Positions 18,895-27,828 are shown, counted from the first letter of the stretch. The stretch is 64,000 nt of DNA from Dolichospermum sp. FACHB-1091 (GCF_014697585.1 NZ_JACJSB010000009.1:89299-153298); one strand, 5' to 3'. Numbers and translations: made by a program. Notes: generated from the letters alone by a model not told the origin.

Positions 18895-19719
18895 ATGAAC
18901 GACTTTTGGAATACAATTTTAGAATTTGCTGAAACCACTACTATCAGAGTAGGAAAACAATTAATGCAGGATTTTGGCAAAGTTCAAGCCACACAAAAAC
19001 CTGATGGTAGTTTAGTCACAAAATCCGATAAATGGGCAGATCAAGAAATTAGAGATGCTATTGTTTCTACTTTCTCAGGTTACGGCATTTTGAGCGAAGA
19101 AAGTGATAACGTGCTGCAAGCAGGTCAAAGTTTTCCTGATAAAGAATGGTGTTGGGTAATTGATCCTTTAGATGGTACAACTAATTTTACCAGAGGACTT
19201 CCTATCTGGTCAATTTCTCTGGGTTTACTTTATCGAGGAACGCCGATTTTTGGCTATGTTTATGTGCCACCATTAAATCAAGCATTTTACGGTTTTTGGG
19301 CGGGTTCATCGGGCTTAACAACGCCAACGGGAGCATTTTTAAATCATCATCCTATCCATACAAGTAAAGATATTCCTAGCAAAAACCACTTTTTTAATCT
19401 TTGTTCTCGCAGTACCGGCATTATTAAACCGGATTTTCCCTGTAAAATTCGGATGTTAGGGGTTGCTAGTTATAACTTTCTGACAGTCGCAACCGGTGCG
19501 GTTTTGGGAGGAATTGAAGCCACACCAAAGATATGGGATATTGCAGCTGCTTGGGTAATTGTTCAAGCTGCTGGTGGTACATGGTTATCTCTCAATTCTG
19601 TGTCTTTTCCATTATCGCCGGGAATGGATTATAGCGATCGCTGTTTTCCGACCATGGTTGTGAGTAATTTAAGTTTAGTCCCTATATTTACACCATTTCT
19701 CTCCCATCTCAAACTCTAA
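18895..19719 (+). CDS. Inositol monophosphatase family protein
   Basis: 274 residues. The metal-binding motifs are intact: ILSEESD (Glu-Glu), WVIDPLDGTTNFTRGLP, and the C-terminal WDIAAAWVIVQAAGG. Members of this Mg-dependent, lithium-sensitive family hydrolyse inositol phosphate, histidinol phosphate or related substrates, so the exact substrate cannot be fixed from sequence. A HIP1 site lies within the gene. Confidence 0.88.
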   Translation: MNDFWNTILEFAETTTIRVGKQLMQDFGKVQATQKPDGSLVTKSDKWADQEIRDAIVSTFSGYGILSEESDNVLQAGQSFPDKEWCWVIDPLDGTTNFTRGLPIWSISLGLLYRGTPIFGYVYVPPLNQAFYGFWAGSSGLTTPTGAFLNHHPIHTSKDIPSKNHFFNLCSRSTGIIKPDFPCKIRMLGVASYNFLTVATGAVLGGIEATPKIWDIAAAWVIVQAAGGTWLSLNSVSFPLSPGMDYSDRCFPTMVVSNLSLVPIFTPFLSHLKL

Positions 19720-19760
19720 AATACTTTGATTTCTAGAATTTAGTACAATCATGGTATACT

Positions 19761-20378
19761 ATGGCTAAAATCAAAATTTTACAGGACAATAGATCTTATA
19801 CCTTTCGGTCATACTTTGAGTTACCCTATGAAGCTGATGATATCTTGGCCGAATTTGATTATACACTAATTAAATCCCATTTATCTTTACCGCAAACTGC
19901 TAACCCACTAAATAAACTCCCAGAACTCAAACAAAGAATAGAAGACATTTTACCTTTTATCAGTTTAAGTAATGAAACTGCTAGAAGAGAAACCTTAGTA
20001 TCTCCTATACTATTGGAAGTAATTCGTTATTGTCATTGTCAAATGCGAATTGAATATCCTCTTAATATTAATAATCGTCTTAAAGGTAATCTTGATTATC
20101 TGTTAATATTAAAGAATAATTTTCTAGTTATCGAAGCTAAAAATGATGATTTAACTAGAGGATTTACTCAATTAGCTGTAGAATTAATTGCTTTATCTCA
20201 AATTCAGGAAAAAAGTATATTATATGGTGCAGTTACAATTGGTAATATTTGGCAATTTGGGAAACTTGATAGTAGTGAAAAACAAATTAACCAAGATATT
20301 AACTTGTTTAAAATTCCCGGAGATTTAGATAGTTTATTTGCTGTTATTATGGGAATTTTAGAAGGAGTAGAAGTATAG
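19761..20378 (+). CDS. Unrecognised protein with PD-(D/E)XK-like core
   Basis: 205 residues. The central segment GNLDYLLILKNNFLVIEAKNDD fits the D...(I/V)ExK metal site of the restriction-nuclease fold, and is followed by a helix with Gln (GFTQLAVELIAL). A helical N-terminal region (about residues 30-90) precedes it. Homologues of this type are common and usually uncharacterised in cyanobacteria. No methylase or helicase partner is adjacent, so it is not a recognisable restriction system. Start ATG follows the previous gene by 41 bases. Confidence 0.7.
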   Translation: MAKIKILQDNRSYTFRSYFELPYEADDILAEFDYTLIKSHLSLPQTANPLNKLPELKQRIEDILPFISLSNETARRETLVSPILLEVIRYCHCQMRIEYPLNINNRLKGNLDYLLILKNNFLVIEAKNDDLTRGFTQLAVELIALSQIQEKSILYGAVTIGNIWQFGKLDSSEKQINQDINLFKIPGDLDSLFAVIMGILEGVEV

Positions 20379-20405
20379 AAATAACAAATAATAAATAACA
20401 AAATT

Positions 20406-21374
20406 ATGAAAGGACTTTGGCTAGAAAATAATCAATTACAATTACGCACCGATATTCCTATTCCTGAACCACCAGCGGGGGAAGCTTTAGTGCGGGTTTT
20501 GTCTGCGGGTATTTGTAATACTGATTTGGAATTAATTAAAGGTTATTATCCCTATACTGGCATTATTGGCCATGAATTTGTTGGTGTTGTAGAACAAGGT
20601 CCAGAACATTTAATTAATCAAAGAGTAGTGGGTGAAATTAACGCTGCTTGTGGTTATTGTCGCTTTTGTCGTAGTGGACAACCTACCCATTGCGAAAACC
20701 GGACGGTTTTAGGTATTGTCAACCGTAATGGTGCTTTTGCAGAATACCTATCTTTACCCATTGAAAATTTGCATATTGTACCGGAAAATGTCTCTACAGC
20801 GGCTGCAACTTTTACAGAACCCCTGGCCGCAGCTTTGGAAATTCAACAACAGATAACATTATGTCAAGATGATCGAGTCTTAGTAGTTGGAGATGGTAAA
20901 CTGGGTCAATTAATAGCCCAAACTTTAGCTTTAACTGGTTGTGATTTATTAGTAGTCGGAAGACATGAAGATAAATTACTAAATTTAGCAGCAAGAGGAA
21001 TTAAAACCGCTTTAGCTAATACTGTCAAAGATAGATATTTTGATGTTTCTATTGATTGTACAGGAAATCCAGAAGGTTTTAATACTGCCCGACGGGCTTT
21101 ACGTCCTCGTGGTACATTAATCTTAAAAAGCACCTATGCAGGAAATCTTAGTTTAGATGCTTCTGCTTTAGTGGTAGATGAAATTACTCTCATTGGTTCT
21201 CGTTGTGGTCCCTTTGTGCCAGCGTTAGAATTATTAGCGACCAAAAAGGTAAATGTACAATCTTTAATTCAGGGTAATTATCCCCTATCTCTTGGTTTAG
21301 AAGCTGTTGAAAAAGCAAAAAGCAAAGGAGTTTTAAAGGTGTTATTACAAATGAATTTGTCTTCTATTATTTAA
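20406..21374 (+). CDS. Zinc-dependent MDR-family alcohol dehydrogenase-like protein
   Basis: 322 residues. The N-terminal GroES-like domain has catalytic-zinc ligands in GICNTD and GHEFVG, and the four-Cys structural zinc lobe CGYCRFCRSGQPTHCENR. The Rossmann half has VLVVGDGKLGQLIAQ and CTGNPEGF. It is shorter than classical ADHs (about 340-370). Its substrate (alcohol, polyol or sugar) cannot be told from sequence. Confidence 0.87.
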   Translation: MKGLWLENNQLQLRTDIPIPEPPAGEALVRVLSAGICNTDLELIKGYYPYTGIIGHEFVGVVEQGPEHLINQRVVGEINAACGYCRFCRSGQPTHCENRTVLGIVNRNGAFAEYLSLPIENLHIVPENVSTAAATFTEPLAAALEIQQQITLCQDDRVLVVGDGKLGQLIAQTLALTGCDLLVVGRHEDKLLNLAARGIKTALANTVKDRYFDVSIDCTGNPEGFNTARRALRPRGTLILKSTYAGNLSLDASALVVDEITLIGSRCGPFVPALELLATKKVNVQSLIQGNYPLSLGLEAVEKAKSKGVLKVLLQMNLSSII

Positions 21375-21577
21375 GGCTGGCTGAGTAAAGGTAGAACCAC
21401 TTCTGAATAAGGGTTTCGCGGATTTTTAGAAGAAGAAAGTGCAAGGTTTTGGCAAATGGAGTCTCAAAACAGTTGCATTTTTCTTTGTCGGATCTGGGAA
21501 ATTGAGGATATCCAGATAACTAAAACAATTAAGTTAAGAGTTCCCTACCCTCACAGACAACTTTTTCAGCAAGCCCT
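21375..21577. mobile_element. Probable insertion-sequence remnant
   Basis: Ends in related inverted repeats (GGCTGGCTGAGTAAAG at 21375 and CTTTTTCAGCAAGCCC at 21561). It contains a 76-base segment (21451-21526, gcatttttctttgtcgga ... gaggatatccaga) repeated at 25445-25520. No intact transposase frame is present. Confidence 0.45.
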
Positions 21578-21583
21578 ATTTAA

Positions 21584-21613
21584 TAAAAAATGGTGCGTTT
21601 CTTGACGCACCAT
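21584..21613 (-). terminator. Rho-independent terminator of the response regulator
   Basis: On the reverse strand ATGGTGCGT, 6-base loop, ACGCACCAT and then TTTTTTA. It lies 92 bases after the regulator's stop. Confidence 0.85.
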
Positions 21614-21704
21614 AAAGAACTGCGGTTACCTCTAAAACAAGGGAATTTGGGTAAGGTATTCAAGCAAGTTGTTAAGCTATCACAACAATCCTATTTTCCA
21701 GAGT

Positions 21705-22421
21705 TCATAGTTTAGTATTTTCTGGTGGGTCAAACTTATAACCATAACCCCGCACCGTTTTAATAAACTCCGGCATACTAGAATCAGCTTCCATTTTCTT
21801 GCGTAGTTGACCAATATGCACATCCACCACGCGGCCATCTCCCACATAATCACAACCCCAAATCTTTTGGATAAGCTGGGTACGACTCCATGCTTGTCCA
21901 GGATGAGTAGCGAGGAAATGTAAGATGTTAAACTCTAAAGCAGTTAAAGCCAAAGGTTTGTCATTGAGTGTTACCTCTCGTGCTTCTGAATTAATAGCCA
22001 ACTGGTTAAAAGTCAGACGTTGTGACGGACTGGGCTGGATATAGCGGACTCGTCTTAATAGGGCTTCTACCCTGACTTCTACCTCTGCTAAACTAAATGG
22101 TTTGGTCAAAAAATCATCTGCACCAGCGGCCAAAACTTTGATTTTATCAGCTTCATCATTGCGACTGGTAAGCATCATGACTAAAACATTAGTATGGCTT
22201 TGCATTTCTTGACAAAGTTTATAGCCATTTGCATCTGGTAAATTCCAGTCTAAAATCACTAAAGCAGGATTTAATTGCTCAAATAAGACAAGGGCTGCTT
22301 TACCATCCGCTGCTGATTCTATTTGATAGTTGCGACTCAAAAAACGCTGGATGAGGTTGCGGACACTGGAATCGTCATCTACAATCAAAATCTTGGAATT
22401 GGTCGTGGAAAGCGTATCCAT
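21705..22421 (-). CDS. OmpR/PhoB-family response regulator
   Basis: 238 residues. Receiver domain: KILIVDDDSS with acidic pocket Asp residues, phospho-acceptor Asp in VILDWNLPDANG, Thr/Ser in MMLTSRND and Lys in FLTKPFSL. It is joined to a winged-helix DNA-binding domain (residues about 135-232: LTALEFNILHFLATHPG, GDGRVVDVHIGQLRKKME, TVRGYGYKF). No sensor kinase gene is adjacent. The target genes and exact orthologue are not assigned. Confidence 0.92.
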   Translation of the reverse strand: MDTLSTTNSKILIVDDDSSVRNLIQRFLSRNYQIESAADGKAALVLFEQLNPALVILDWNLPDANGYKLCQEMQSHTNVLVMMLTSRNDEADKIKVLAAGADDFLTKPFSLAEVEVRVEALLRRVRYIQPSPSQRLTFNQLAINSEAREVTLNDKPLALTALEFNILHFLATHPGQAWSRTQLIQKIWGCDYVGDGRVVDVHIGQLRKKMEADSSMPEFIKTVRGYGYKFDPPENTKL

Positions 22422-22820
22422 AATGCAGTATATTATTGTTTTGGCAATTTGCTGTGGCGATAGATGCTAGTTAACCTGTGTTTTTGCAAGCGAGTCTACT
22501 CTCAATTTCCTGTCACTTGTAGCAACAGGGTTGAAAGTATGTGTGGTGTCTGAATTTGATGATGCTACGACTCGGATAATGGATACAGTCTATGTTCTCA
22601 CCTGGAAACTGCTTTAACTGAATTTCCCATCAGGTTTATGCAAAGACATTTTACCCTTTTTTAAAGATGATAAGTAATGTACAATTTTGGTATTTTTTAA
22701 AGATTTTTTTGTATCAATTAAATATACGGAATACGTGCATTAAAGTATGAATTTGTTTCCCTCAGAGACACAAAGATGAATATTCTGAGACATAGAATTT
22801 TTGAACGGTAATCTGGAGAC
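22422..22820. other. Non-coding region upstream of the response regulator
   Basis: About 400 bases with no convincing ORF on either strand. It is AT-rich from 22660 onward. No recognised regulatory box was identified; it presumably holds the regulator's promoter and 5' leader. Confidence 0.5.
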
Positions 22821-22862
22821 AAAAAAAGAGTAAGATACCCGACCTCTCAAAATCGGGTATCT
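22821..22862 (-). terminator. Terminator of the moeB transcript
   Basis: AGATACCCGA / TCGGGTATCT, a perfect 10-bp stem (22833-22842, 22853-22862). On the reverse strand it is followed by TACTCTTTTTTT. It lies beyond a MITE relative to moeB, so the element sits in the gene's 3' untranslated region. Confidence 0.8.
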
Positions 22863-22901
22863 GATTATTTACATCGAATTTAGGATGGTTATGGTAATAT
22901 C

Positions 22902-23015
22902 AGGACTTACGCAAAATATCTCTCAAACCCTCTTTTCTTCGTTCTCTTCGTTCCTATCCCTGACGGGACGCTCCGCGAACGTGGTTCATTATTCCGTGAC
23001 TTGTGCGTAAGTCCT
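22902..23015 (+). mobile_element. 114-bp MITE-like element, copy B
   Basis: Ends in AGGACTTACGCA / TGCGTAAGTCCT; same sequence by eye as copy A at 12557 in opposite orientation. Inserted 37 bases beyond the moeB stop. Confidence 0.8.
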
Positions 23016-23052
23016 AAATATATCTAAATATCAACAATCCCCCACGGAAGTA

Positions 23053-24225
23053 TCAATACTGAGGAACAGAAGTATCTACTTCTTGACTCCAAGCATTAAT
23101 TCCACCTTTGACATTTGTACCAGTCATTCCTGCTTCTTTGAGAATAGCCAAGGCTTTCGCCGAACGACCACCCATTTTACAATGAGCAATTAAGCGGTGT
23201 CCGTTGAGTAACTCCCGTACCTTAGCCACACCATCACCATTTTCAATTTCTGGTAAAGGAACTAACACAGAACCAGGAATTTTAGCAATTTCATACTCAT
23301 TAGGATTACGCACATCTAGTAGTACAAAGTCCTTAGCACCACTATCTAATAACGCCTTTAATTCCTTAACCGTCATTTCTTGAATTTCCATTTGCTGCTT
23401 CGCTTCTTCAGCTTTGGCTTGGGGAATACCACAAAATTGTTCGTAATCTATCAGCTTGTTAATAACTGGACGGATAGGATTAGGACGCAATTTCAACTCC
23501 CGGAATTTCATATCCAAAGCGTTGTAAAGCACCAGTCTACCACTCAGGGTAGTACCATTACCCAAAATAATTTTCACTGTTTCCGTGGCTTGGATAATGC
23601 CAATCATTCCTGGTAAAATTCCCAGCACACCACCTTCAGCACAAGAAGGAACCATTCCTGGTGGTGGTGGTTCGGGGTATAAGTCACGATAGTTGGGACC
23701 ACCTTCATAGTTAAAGACGGTTGCTTGTCCTTCAAAACGGAAAATAGAACCGTAAACGTTAGGTTTATCTAATAAAACACAAGCGTCATTGACCAGATAG
23801 CGAGTTGGGAAATTATCAGTTCCATCTACAACGATATCGTAAGGGCGAATAATATCGAGGGCATTTTCTGAACTGAGACGAGTTTCATATAAATCAACCT
23901 GACAATGGGGGTTAATTTCATGAATGCGGTTTTTTGCTGATTCGATTTTGGGTTTACCGACCCAAGAAGTCCCGTGAATAACTTGACGTTGGAGGTTAGA
24001 GGTATCAACCACATCAAAATCAACAATACCAATTCTACCAATACCCGCTGCGGCAAGATATAACAGTAGTGGTGAACCCAGTCCACCAGTACCGATACAT
24101 AATACACTGGCAGCTTTGAGGCGTTTTTGCCCTTCCATGCCCACCTCTGGTAAAATTAAGTGGCGGGAATAGCGTTCGTAGTCGTCTTTTGTCAACTGGA
24201 TTTCATCCAGATTGGGATTTAGCAT
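23053..24225 (-). CDS. moeB: MoeB/ThiF-type adenylyltransferase with C-terminal rhodanese domain
   Basis: 390 residues. The E1-like domain (RYSRHLILPEVGMEGQ; nucleotide site GTGGLGSP; Arg finger region LQRQVIHG) adenylates the C-terminal Gly of a small sulfur-carrier protein for molybdopterin or thiamine-type sulfur transfer. Residues about 285-390 form a rhodanese domain with active-site loop HCKMGGRS, which carries the persulfide. The paired CxxC zinc motifs of E. coli MoeB are not present (only isolated Cys residues occur), as in some other members. The exact carrier (MoaD- or ThiS-like) is not encoded nearby. Confidence 0.9.
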   Translation of the reverse strand: MLNPNLDEIQLTKDDYERYSRHLILPEVGMEGQKRLKAASVLCIGTGGLGSPLLLYLAAAGIGRIGIVDFDVVDTSNLQRQVIHGTSWVGKPKIESAKNRIHEINPHCQVDLYETRLSSENALDIIRPYDIVVDGTDNFPTRYLVNDACVLLDKPNVYGSIFRFEGQATVFNYEGGPNYRDLYPEPPPPGMVPSCAEGGVLGILPGMIGIIQATETVKIILGNGTTLSGRLVLYNALDMKFRELKLRPNPIRPVINKLIDYEQFCGIPQAKAEEAKQQMEIQEMTVKELKALLDSGAKDFVLLDVRNPNEYEIAKIPGSVLVPLPEIENGDGVAKVRELLNGHRLIAHCKMGGRSAKALAILKEAGMTGTNVKGGINAWSQEVDTSVPQY

Positions 24226-24540
24226 AGCAGTTGTAGGAATCAGCGCGGAGTATTAATCTTAACTTAAAATTACTAAGTTGATCACTTTAATTGTCTGGGC
24301 TGGAAACTGGTGATTGTCATCAAAAATTCAGCTTTGCAGTTCACCAGCTTGGCCATTTTGTAGCGATAATATCACATCAGGGTATTCTGAGCAAGGATAT
24401 TTTGATAATAAGGCAATTCGTTATTTTAATGTATAAAATCAGAATGATATTCAAGAGTATATTTACTTCTGTTTAAACATCGCCCCCAACTAGAAAATGA
24501 GGCAATCGCTAGTAGACTAGAAAATGTGCTTACCAGAAGG
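24226..24540. other. Spacer without a supported gene
   Basis: 315 bases between moeB and the HEPN gene, AT-rich and probably holding the moeB promoter next to its ATG. A 61-codon frame on the plus strand has no family features and is not called. Confidence 0.4.
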
Positions 24541-24948
24541 TTAGTTAACCTCCATCCAAGACTTTAAATACTGTGTAATTTCATCCACAAAATTCTGCGC
24601 TCTCTCAAATAGAGCCATTGCTGACCCCATATCTGCTTCTAACATTTCTCCATAATCACTTGCTTGTCGTTCATCAAATGCTCGATGAAAACTCCGTGAT
24701 AAATCCTTAGAAAAAATTCCCGTCTTCACAAACTCACGATCAAAAAAACTAACTATTCCACTATGTTTAGAACTGCCTAAACCTTTAGTTGCTAAAAGAC
24801 CCAGTGCCGCATAAAACATTGCATAATAAGAGCGATTGATGGTACCACGAAAAGCTGATTGATTGAGTAAAATCTTTGCTTCTCTTAAAGTTTCTTCACT
24901 TTCAGATAAACGGTACTCAATTAATAACTTTAGTTGCTGATTTATCAT
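24541..24948 (-). CDS. HEPN-domain protein (putative toxin of HEPN/MNT pair)
   Basis: 135 residues, all-helical, with the family hallmark NRSYYAMFYAALGLL (residues 38-52) and LREAKILL near the N-terminus. HEPN partners of MNT proteins are often ribonuclease toxins using an Rx4-6H motif. Here the corresponding site reads Arg94-Gln-Ala-Ser-Asp98-Tyr99, so the Arg and a Tyr are kept but His is missing, as in the UPF0332 branch. Its ATG overlaps the stop of the upstream MNT gene by 4 bases (ATGA), so the two are translationally coupled. Whether it is a toxin cannot be seen from sequence. Confidence 0.85.
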   Translation of the reverse strand: MINQQLKLLIEYRLSESEETLREAKILLNQSAFRGTINRSYYAMFYAALGLLATKGLGSSKHSGIVSFFDREFVKTGIFSKDLSRSFHRAFDERQASDYGEMLEADMGSAMALFERAQNFVDEITQYLKSWMEVN

Positions 24949-25265
24949 ATAGCAATACCCTCTCGTAACACCTTAGACAGTAAGGGACTAGCTCCCATAG
25001 CTCCCCTTTCTACCTGTGCTTCTGTAACTACAAAGGTGGAAATAACTAGATCATATTTAAAACCTATTTCCCATGCCAAATCACTAATTTTTTCTCGACG
25101 TGATCTATCTAATTCAGTAATTTTAATAAACACATCTAAATCTGATTCTTCTGTAGCATCACCTCGCGCTCTTGAACCAAATACCCGTAAATCCAAAATG
25201 GGAATTATCGCTTCCAGTCGAGAGCGAAACTCTGAAACAATTTTCCGATCACTATCCTGTATCAT
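24945..25265 (-). CDS. MNT-domain nucleotidyltransferase (putative antitoxin)
   Basis: 106 residues. The minimal nucleotidyltransferase motif GS-x10-DxD is perfect: Gly30-Ser31, then Asp42 and Asp44 (FGSRARGDATEESDLDVFI). In the characterised HepT/MntA type, MNT adenylylates the HEPN toxin to silence it. It is first in the two-gene operon with the HEPN gene. Together with the PtuAB pair 400 bases away it forms a small defence-type island. Confidence 0.88.
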   Translation of the reverse strand: MIQDSDRKIVSEFRSRLEAIIPILDLRVFGSRARGDATEESDLDVFIKITELDRSRREKISDLAWEIGFKYDLVISTFVVTEAQVERGAMGASPLLSKVLREGIAI

Positions 25266-25444
25266 TTCTATTCCTCTAGAGAAAAACCAACTTTAGCTAA
25301 CCATATTTTAATCTCCTCATCCAATAATTGCCAGCAATTCTCATTTTGAAAAAAATAAGATAAAATTCTCTTAATTTAAGTAGAAAACCTGTATCAAATT
25401 ATCATTTTGATAGATAATTATCATTCGACCCTGGAGATAGATTT

Positions 25445-25520
25445 GGCGAATGGTGTCTCAAAATAGGTGCATTTTTCTTTGTCGGATTTGGAAAATTGAG
25501 GATATCCAGACAGTTAAAAC
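25445..25520. repeat. Dispersed repeat shared with 21451-21526
   Basis: About 76 bases (ggcgaatggtgtctcaaaat ... cagttaaaac) closely matching the segment in the IS remnant at 21375-21577. The rest of the 25266-25682 gap shows no gene; it is AT-rich, with C-rich tract sequence near 25525-25575. Confidence 0.65.
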
Positions 25521-25682
25521 TGTCCCCTGTTCCCCGCTACATTCCCCAAGGGGTGTATTTTCTCCTAACCTGTCCTCGGTTTTTATCAGATAATTCCGGT
25601 TTATTGATTGTATCTAGGGTATAGGGGGATAATTGGGGTGGGAATGATAGATACTGGTAATGTTTAAGTTACGGATTACGGA

Positions 25683-26366
25683 TTACGGTATATTTAATCT
25701 TTTGCTTAAATACCAAACAATATATTGACAGTATGGACTATATTTATCTTCTGCATCTTTGCTACTCAGTTCCTCTAGTTTCTTTTTGATAGCTTCTTTT
25801 GACCAAGTTTTATTAGGAAACTTTTTATTTAAAGCAATAATAACACTAGATAATGTATTTTTACGATTTTTGACAAGAATTTCATGGTTAAGATTTAAAA
25901 TTTCATTTAGTTCATGATTGATAGTTTCATCATCAGAAAAAATCTTTCCAGTATAACTATATTTGATATAGTTTTCACAATTTTTATCACTATCTGCTGG
26001 ATTGAGCTTTATTTTACAAATGATATTCTTTCCTTCGTTGTTCTTCTTTCCTTCGTAATATCCCTTTCTTGCATTACAATGAAAATTTTTTAATCCTTTA
26101 CCTCTATTACCTGAACAAGAAGCTATTAGATTTTTATAGTCTAGTTGTAAATGTGGATAGCAATCCTCATTTTGAGCTTTGTTATGTTCAATTTCCATAT
26201 TATCTATAGATATTCGTTGCATACAATAACAACAAATATAACCTTGTTCAGTCAGCAATGCCTCTTTTAAAGGTTTTTTGGGATGATATCCGTCATAATT
26301 TGCGTCCTGTGTCTGACGATATTGTAAAAGAGATGGAGGTTCTGAACCTTTGATAATGCGTTTCAT
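25683..26366 (-). CDS. PtuB-like HNH endonuclease (TIGR02646 family), Septu-type defence
   Basis: 227 residues. A ββα-metal (HNH-type) nuclease core is visible: CCYC at residues 45-48, EIEHNKAQ with His61, Asn79 in YKNLIASCSG, and His96-Cys97 in FHCNAR. N-terminal sequence MKRIIKGSEPPSLLQYR is typical of TIGR02646 proteins, which partner AAA ATPases in Septu and in some retron systems. Its ATG overlaps the stop of the ATPase gene by 4 bases, so it is the second gene of a coupled pair. No reverse transcriptase lies nearby, which argues for a stand-alone Septu-like module rather than a retron. Confidence 0.82.
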   Translation of the reverse strand: MKRIIKGSEPPSLLQYRQTQDANYDGYHPKKPLKEALLTEQGYICCYCMQRISIDNMEIEHNKAQNEDCYPHLQLDYKNLIASCSGNRGKGLKNFHCNARKGYYEGKKNNEGKNIICKIKLNPADSDKNCENYIKYSYTGKIFSDDETINHELNEILNLNHEILVKNRKNTLSSVIIALNKKFPNKTWSKEAIKKKLEELSSKDAEDKYSPYCQYIVWYLSKRLNIP

Positions 26367-27670
26367 TCTACCCTGTTTAAAAAGTCAATAAGTGTATAAG
26401 CTTGAATCATATCTGGGTCATTATTTCCCAATGATTCAGATAACTTTTGCAGTTCTAGTTTAGCTTCTTCTAAGTTATCATTATCTATCATTTCAAAACA
26501 TTTGTCTATTCTTTCCTGCATTTTCACAGGTCTTTTTTCCACACCCATAACCTCAGAAAGAATTGAGTTACTGTCTCTACCAAAAGTATGGGGTGTTTCT
26601 ACAATTTCTGAATCTTCTAAAATAAATACGTTTTCTCGGTTGACTCCACTCAAAACTTGAGGAGAATGAGTAGTAACAATAAATTGACACTTGGGAAATG
26701 TTTTTCTAAAACTAGGAATTACAATTCTTTGCCATTGAGGATGTAAATGTAAATCTATTTCATCAATTAATATTATTCCTGTGCCTTTTTCTAGCAGTTC
26801 AGAAGGATTAGTAATACTAGGATTTAAAATTGCTAACCGTCTTGCAATGTCAACTACTAACATCAATAAGGTTTTTTCACCTTCCGAAAGTTGATCTAGT
26901 TTGAAGTTTTCACCATTTTTTTCGATAACTAATGAAGGACTATTAAGACGATGACTACTTAATTCTTTACTACCACTTACACGAGCAATATGAAGGTTTA
27001 CAAATTGGCTATTTGGGAAAGATTCTAAAAATATTTCTATAGCTTTTCTAACAATTTCAAGGTTGGTATTTCTAAAGCTATTATTTTCTCTTAATCGAAT
27101 TTCATTTTCATATTCTTCTTCTTCTTTAAACCAATCAAAAAAATCTTTAAAATCGTTGATATTGTTTGAAAATGCTGATTTATAAGCATCAAACTGATTA
27201 GGTTTACGAATAACTCTTTTTCCAGAAGCAGAGTTCATAACTATTCGTTGTGTTTGATAATAAACTAATAATGGTATGGATAAATTAAGTCGATATTTTA
27301 ATTCTTGATGTACGTCAGAAGCATACTGATTAATTTCTTTTTTCCTTGTTATAGATTTAAATTGATCTCTATCTCTGGAAATATCCCAAGAAAGTTTTAT
27401 ACCTGAGTCAATTACAGTGCGAATAGATTCTTGTGTTCTATGTGCATTTATATTTATATCATCCTCTGTTAGATCAAACTCTAACTTTTTGTAAGGTTTC
27501 TTGGGCAGTAATTCATCTATAAATATTGACAAAAGGATAGCAATACTATCTAAAATAGATGATTTACCTGAACCATTGACTCCAATAAACACAGCCAAAT
27601 CAGGAGGAAGCGTTAATTTGAGTTCTCGAAAACCTCGAAAGTTTTGTAAATGTAATTCTTCAATCCGCAT
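26363..27670 (-). CDS. PtuA-like AAA/SMC-type ATPase, Septu-type defence
   Basis: 435 residues from ATG at 27670 (MRIEELHLQNFRGFREL); the frame is open 14 codons further but without family similarity. ABC/SMC-like ATPase of the OLD/RecF class: Walker A GVNGSGKSS (residues 30-38), signature QLSEGEKTLLML, Walker B GIILIDEIDLHLHPQWQ and a VTTHSPQVL switch. It has a helical insert in the middle rather than a TOPRIM domain; the nuclease activity is in the separate HNH protein. In Septu the ATPase controls the HNH nuclease to stop phage. Assignment by domain pairing. Confidence 0.82.
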   Translation of the reverse strand: MRIEELHLQNFRGFRELKLTLPPDLAVFIGVNGSGKSSILDSIAILLSIFIDELLPKKPYKKLEFDLTEDDININAHRTQESIRTVIDSGIKLSWDISRDRDQFKSITRKKEINQYASDVHQELKYRLNLSIPLLVYYQTQRIVMNSASGKRVIRKPNQFDAYKSAFSNNINDFKDFFDWFKEEEEYENEIRLRENNSFRNTNLEIVRKAIEIFLESFPNSQFVNLHIARVSGSKELSSHRLNSPSLVIEKNGENFKLDQLSEGEKTLLMLVVDIARRLAILNPSITNPSELLEKGTGIILIDEIDLHLHPQWQRIVIPSFRKTFPKCQFIVTTHSPQVLSGVNRENVFILEDSEIVETPHTFGRDSNSILSEVMGVEKRPVKMQERIDKCFEMIDNDNLEEAKLELQKLSESLGNNDPDMIQAYTLIDFLNRVE

Positions 27671-27756
27671 AATTATAAATTGAATATAATTGTAAATTAA
27701 AAATACCAACAAGATGATATTTTTATCTTATCAAAAATTTCCGATTTAATAAAATC

Positions 27757-27827
27757 AGGACTTATGCAAAATATCTCTCAAACCCTCATTTCTCTGTTAC
27801 CTCTGTGCCTGGAGTGGTTCATTCATC
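27757..27827 (+). mobile_element. Degraded end of the 114-bp MITE family, copy C
   Basis: AGGACTTATGCA and the next 25 bases match copies A and B; the middle is diverged (contains ttacctctgtgcct) and only ggttcatt remains of the right half. It lies between ptuA-like and the cyclo-ligase gene. Confidence 0.65.
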
Positions 27828-27828
27828 T

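Noticed and set aside
24934..25296. Plus-strand ORF of 120 codons
   Set aside because: It is the antisense shadow of the MNT gene, which has a perfect catalytic motif.
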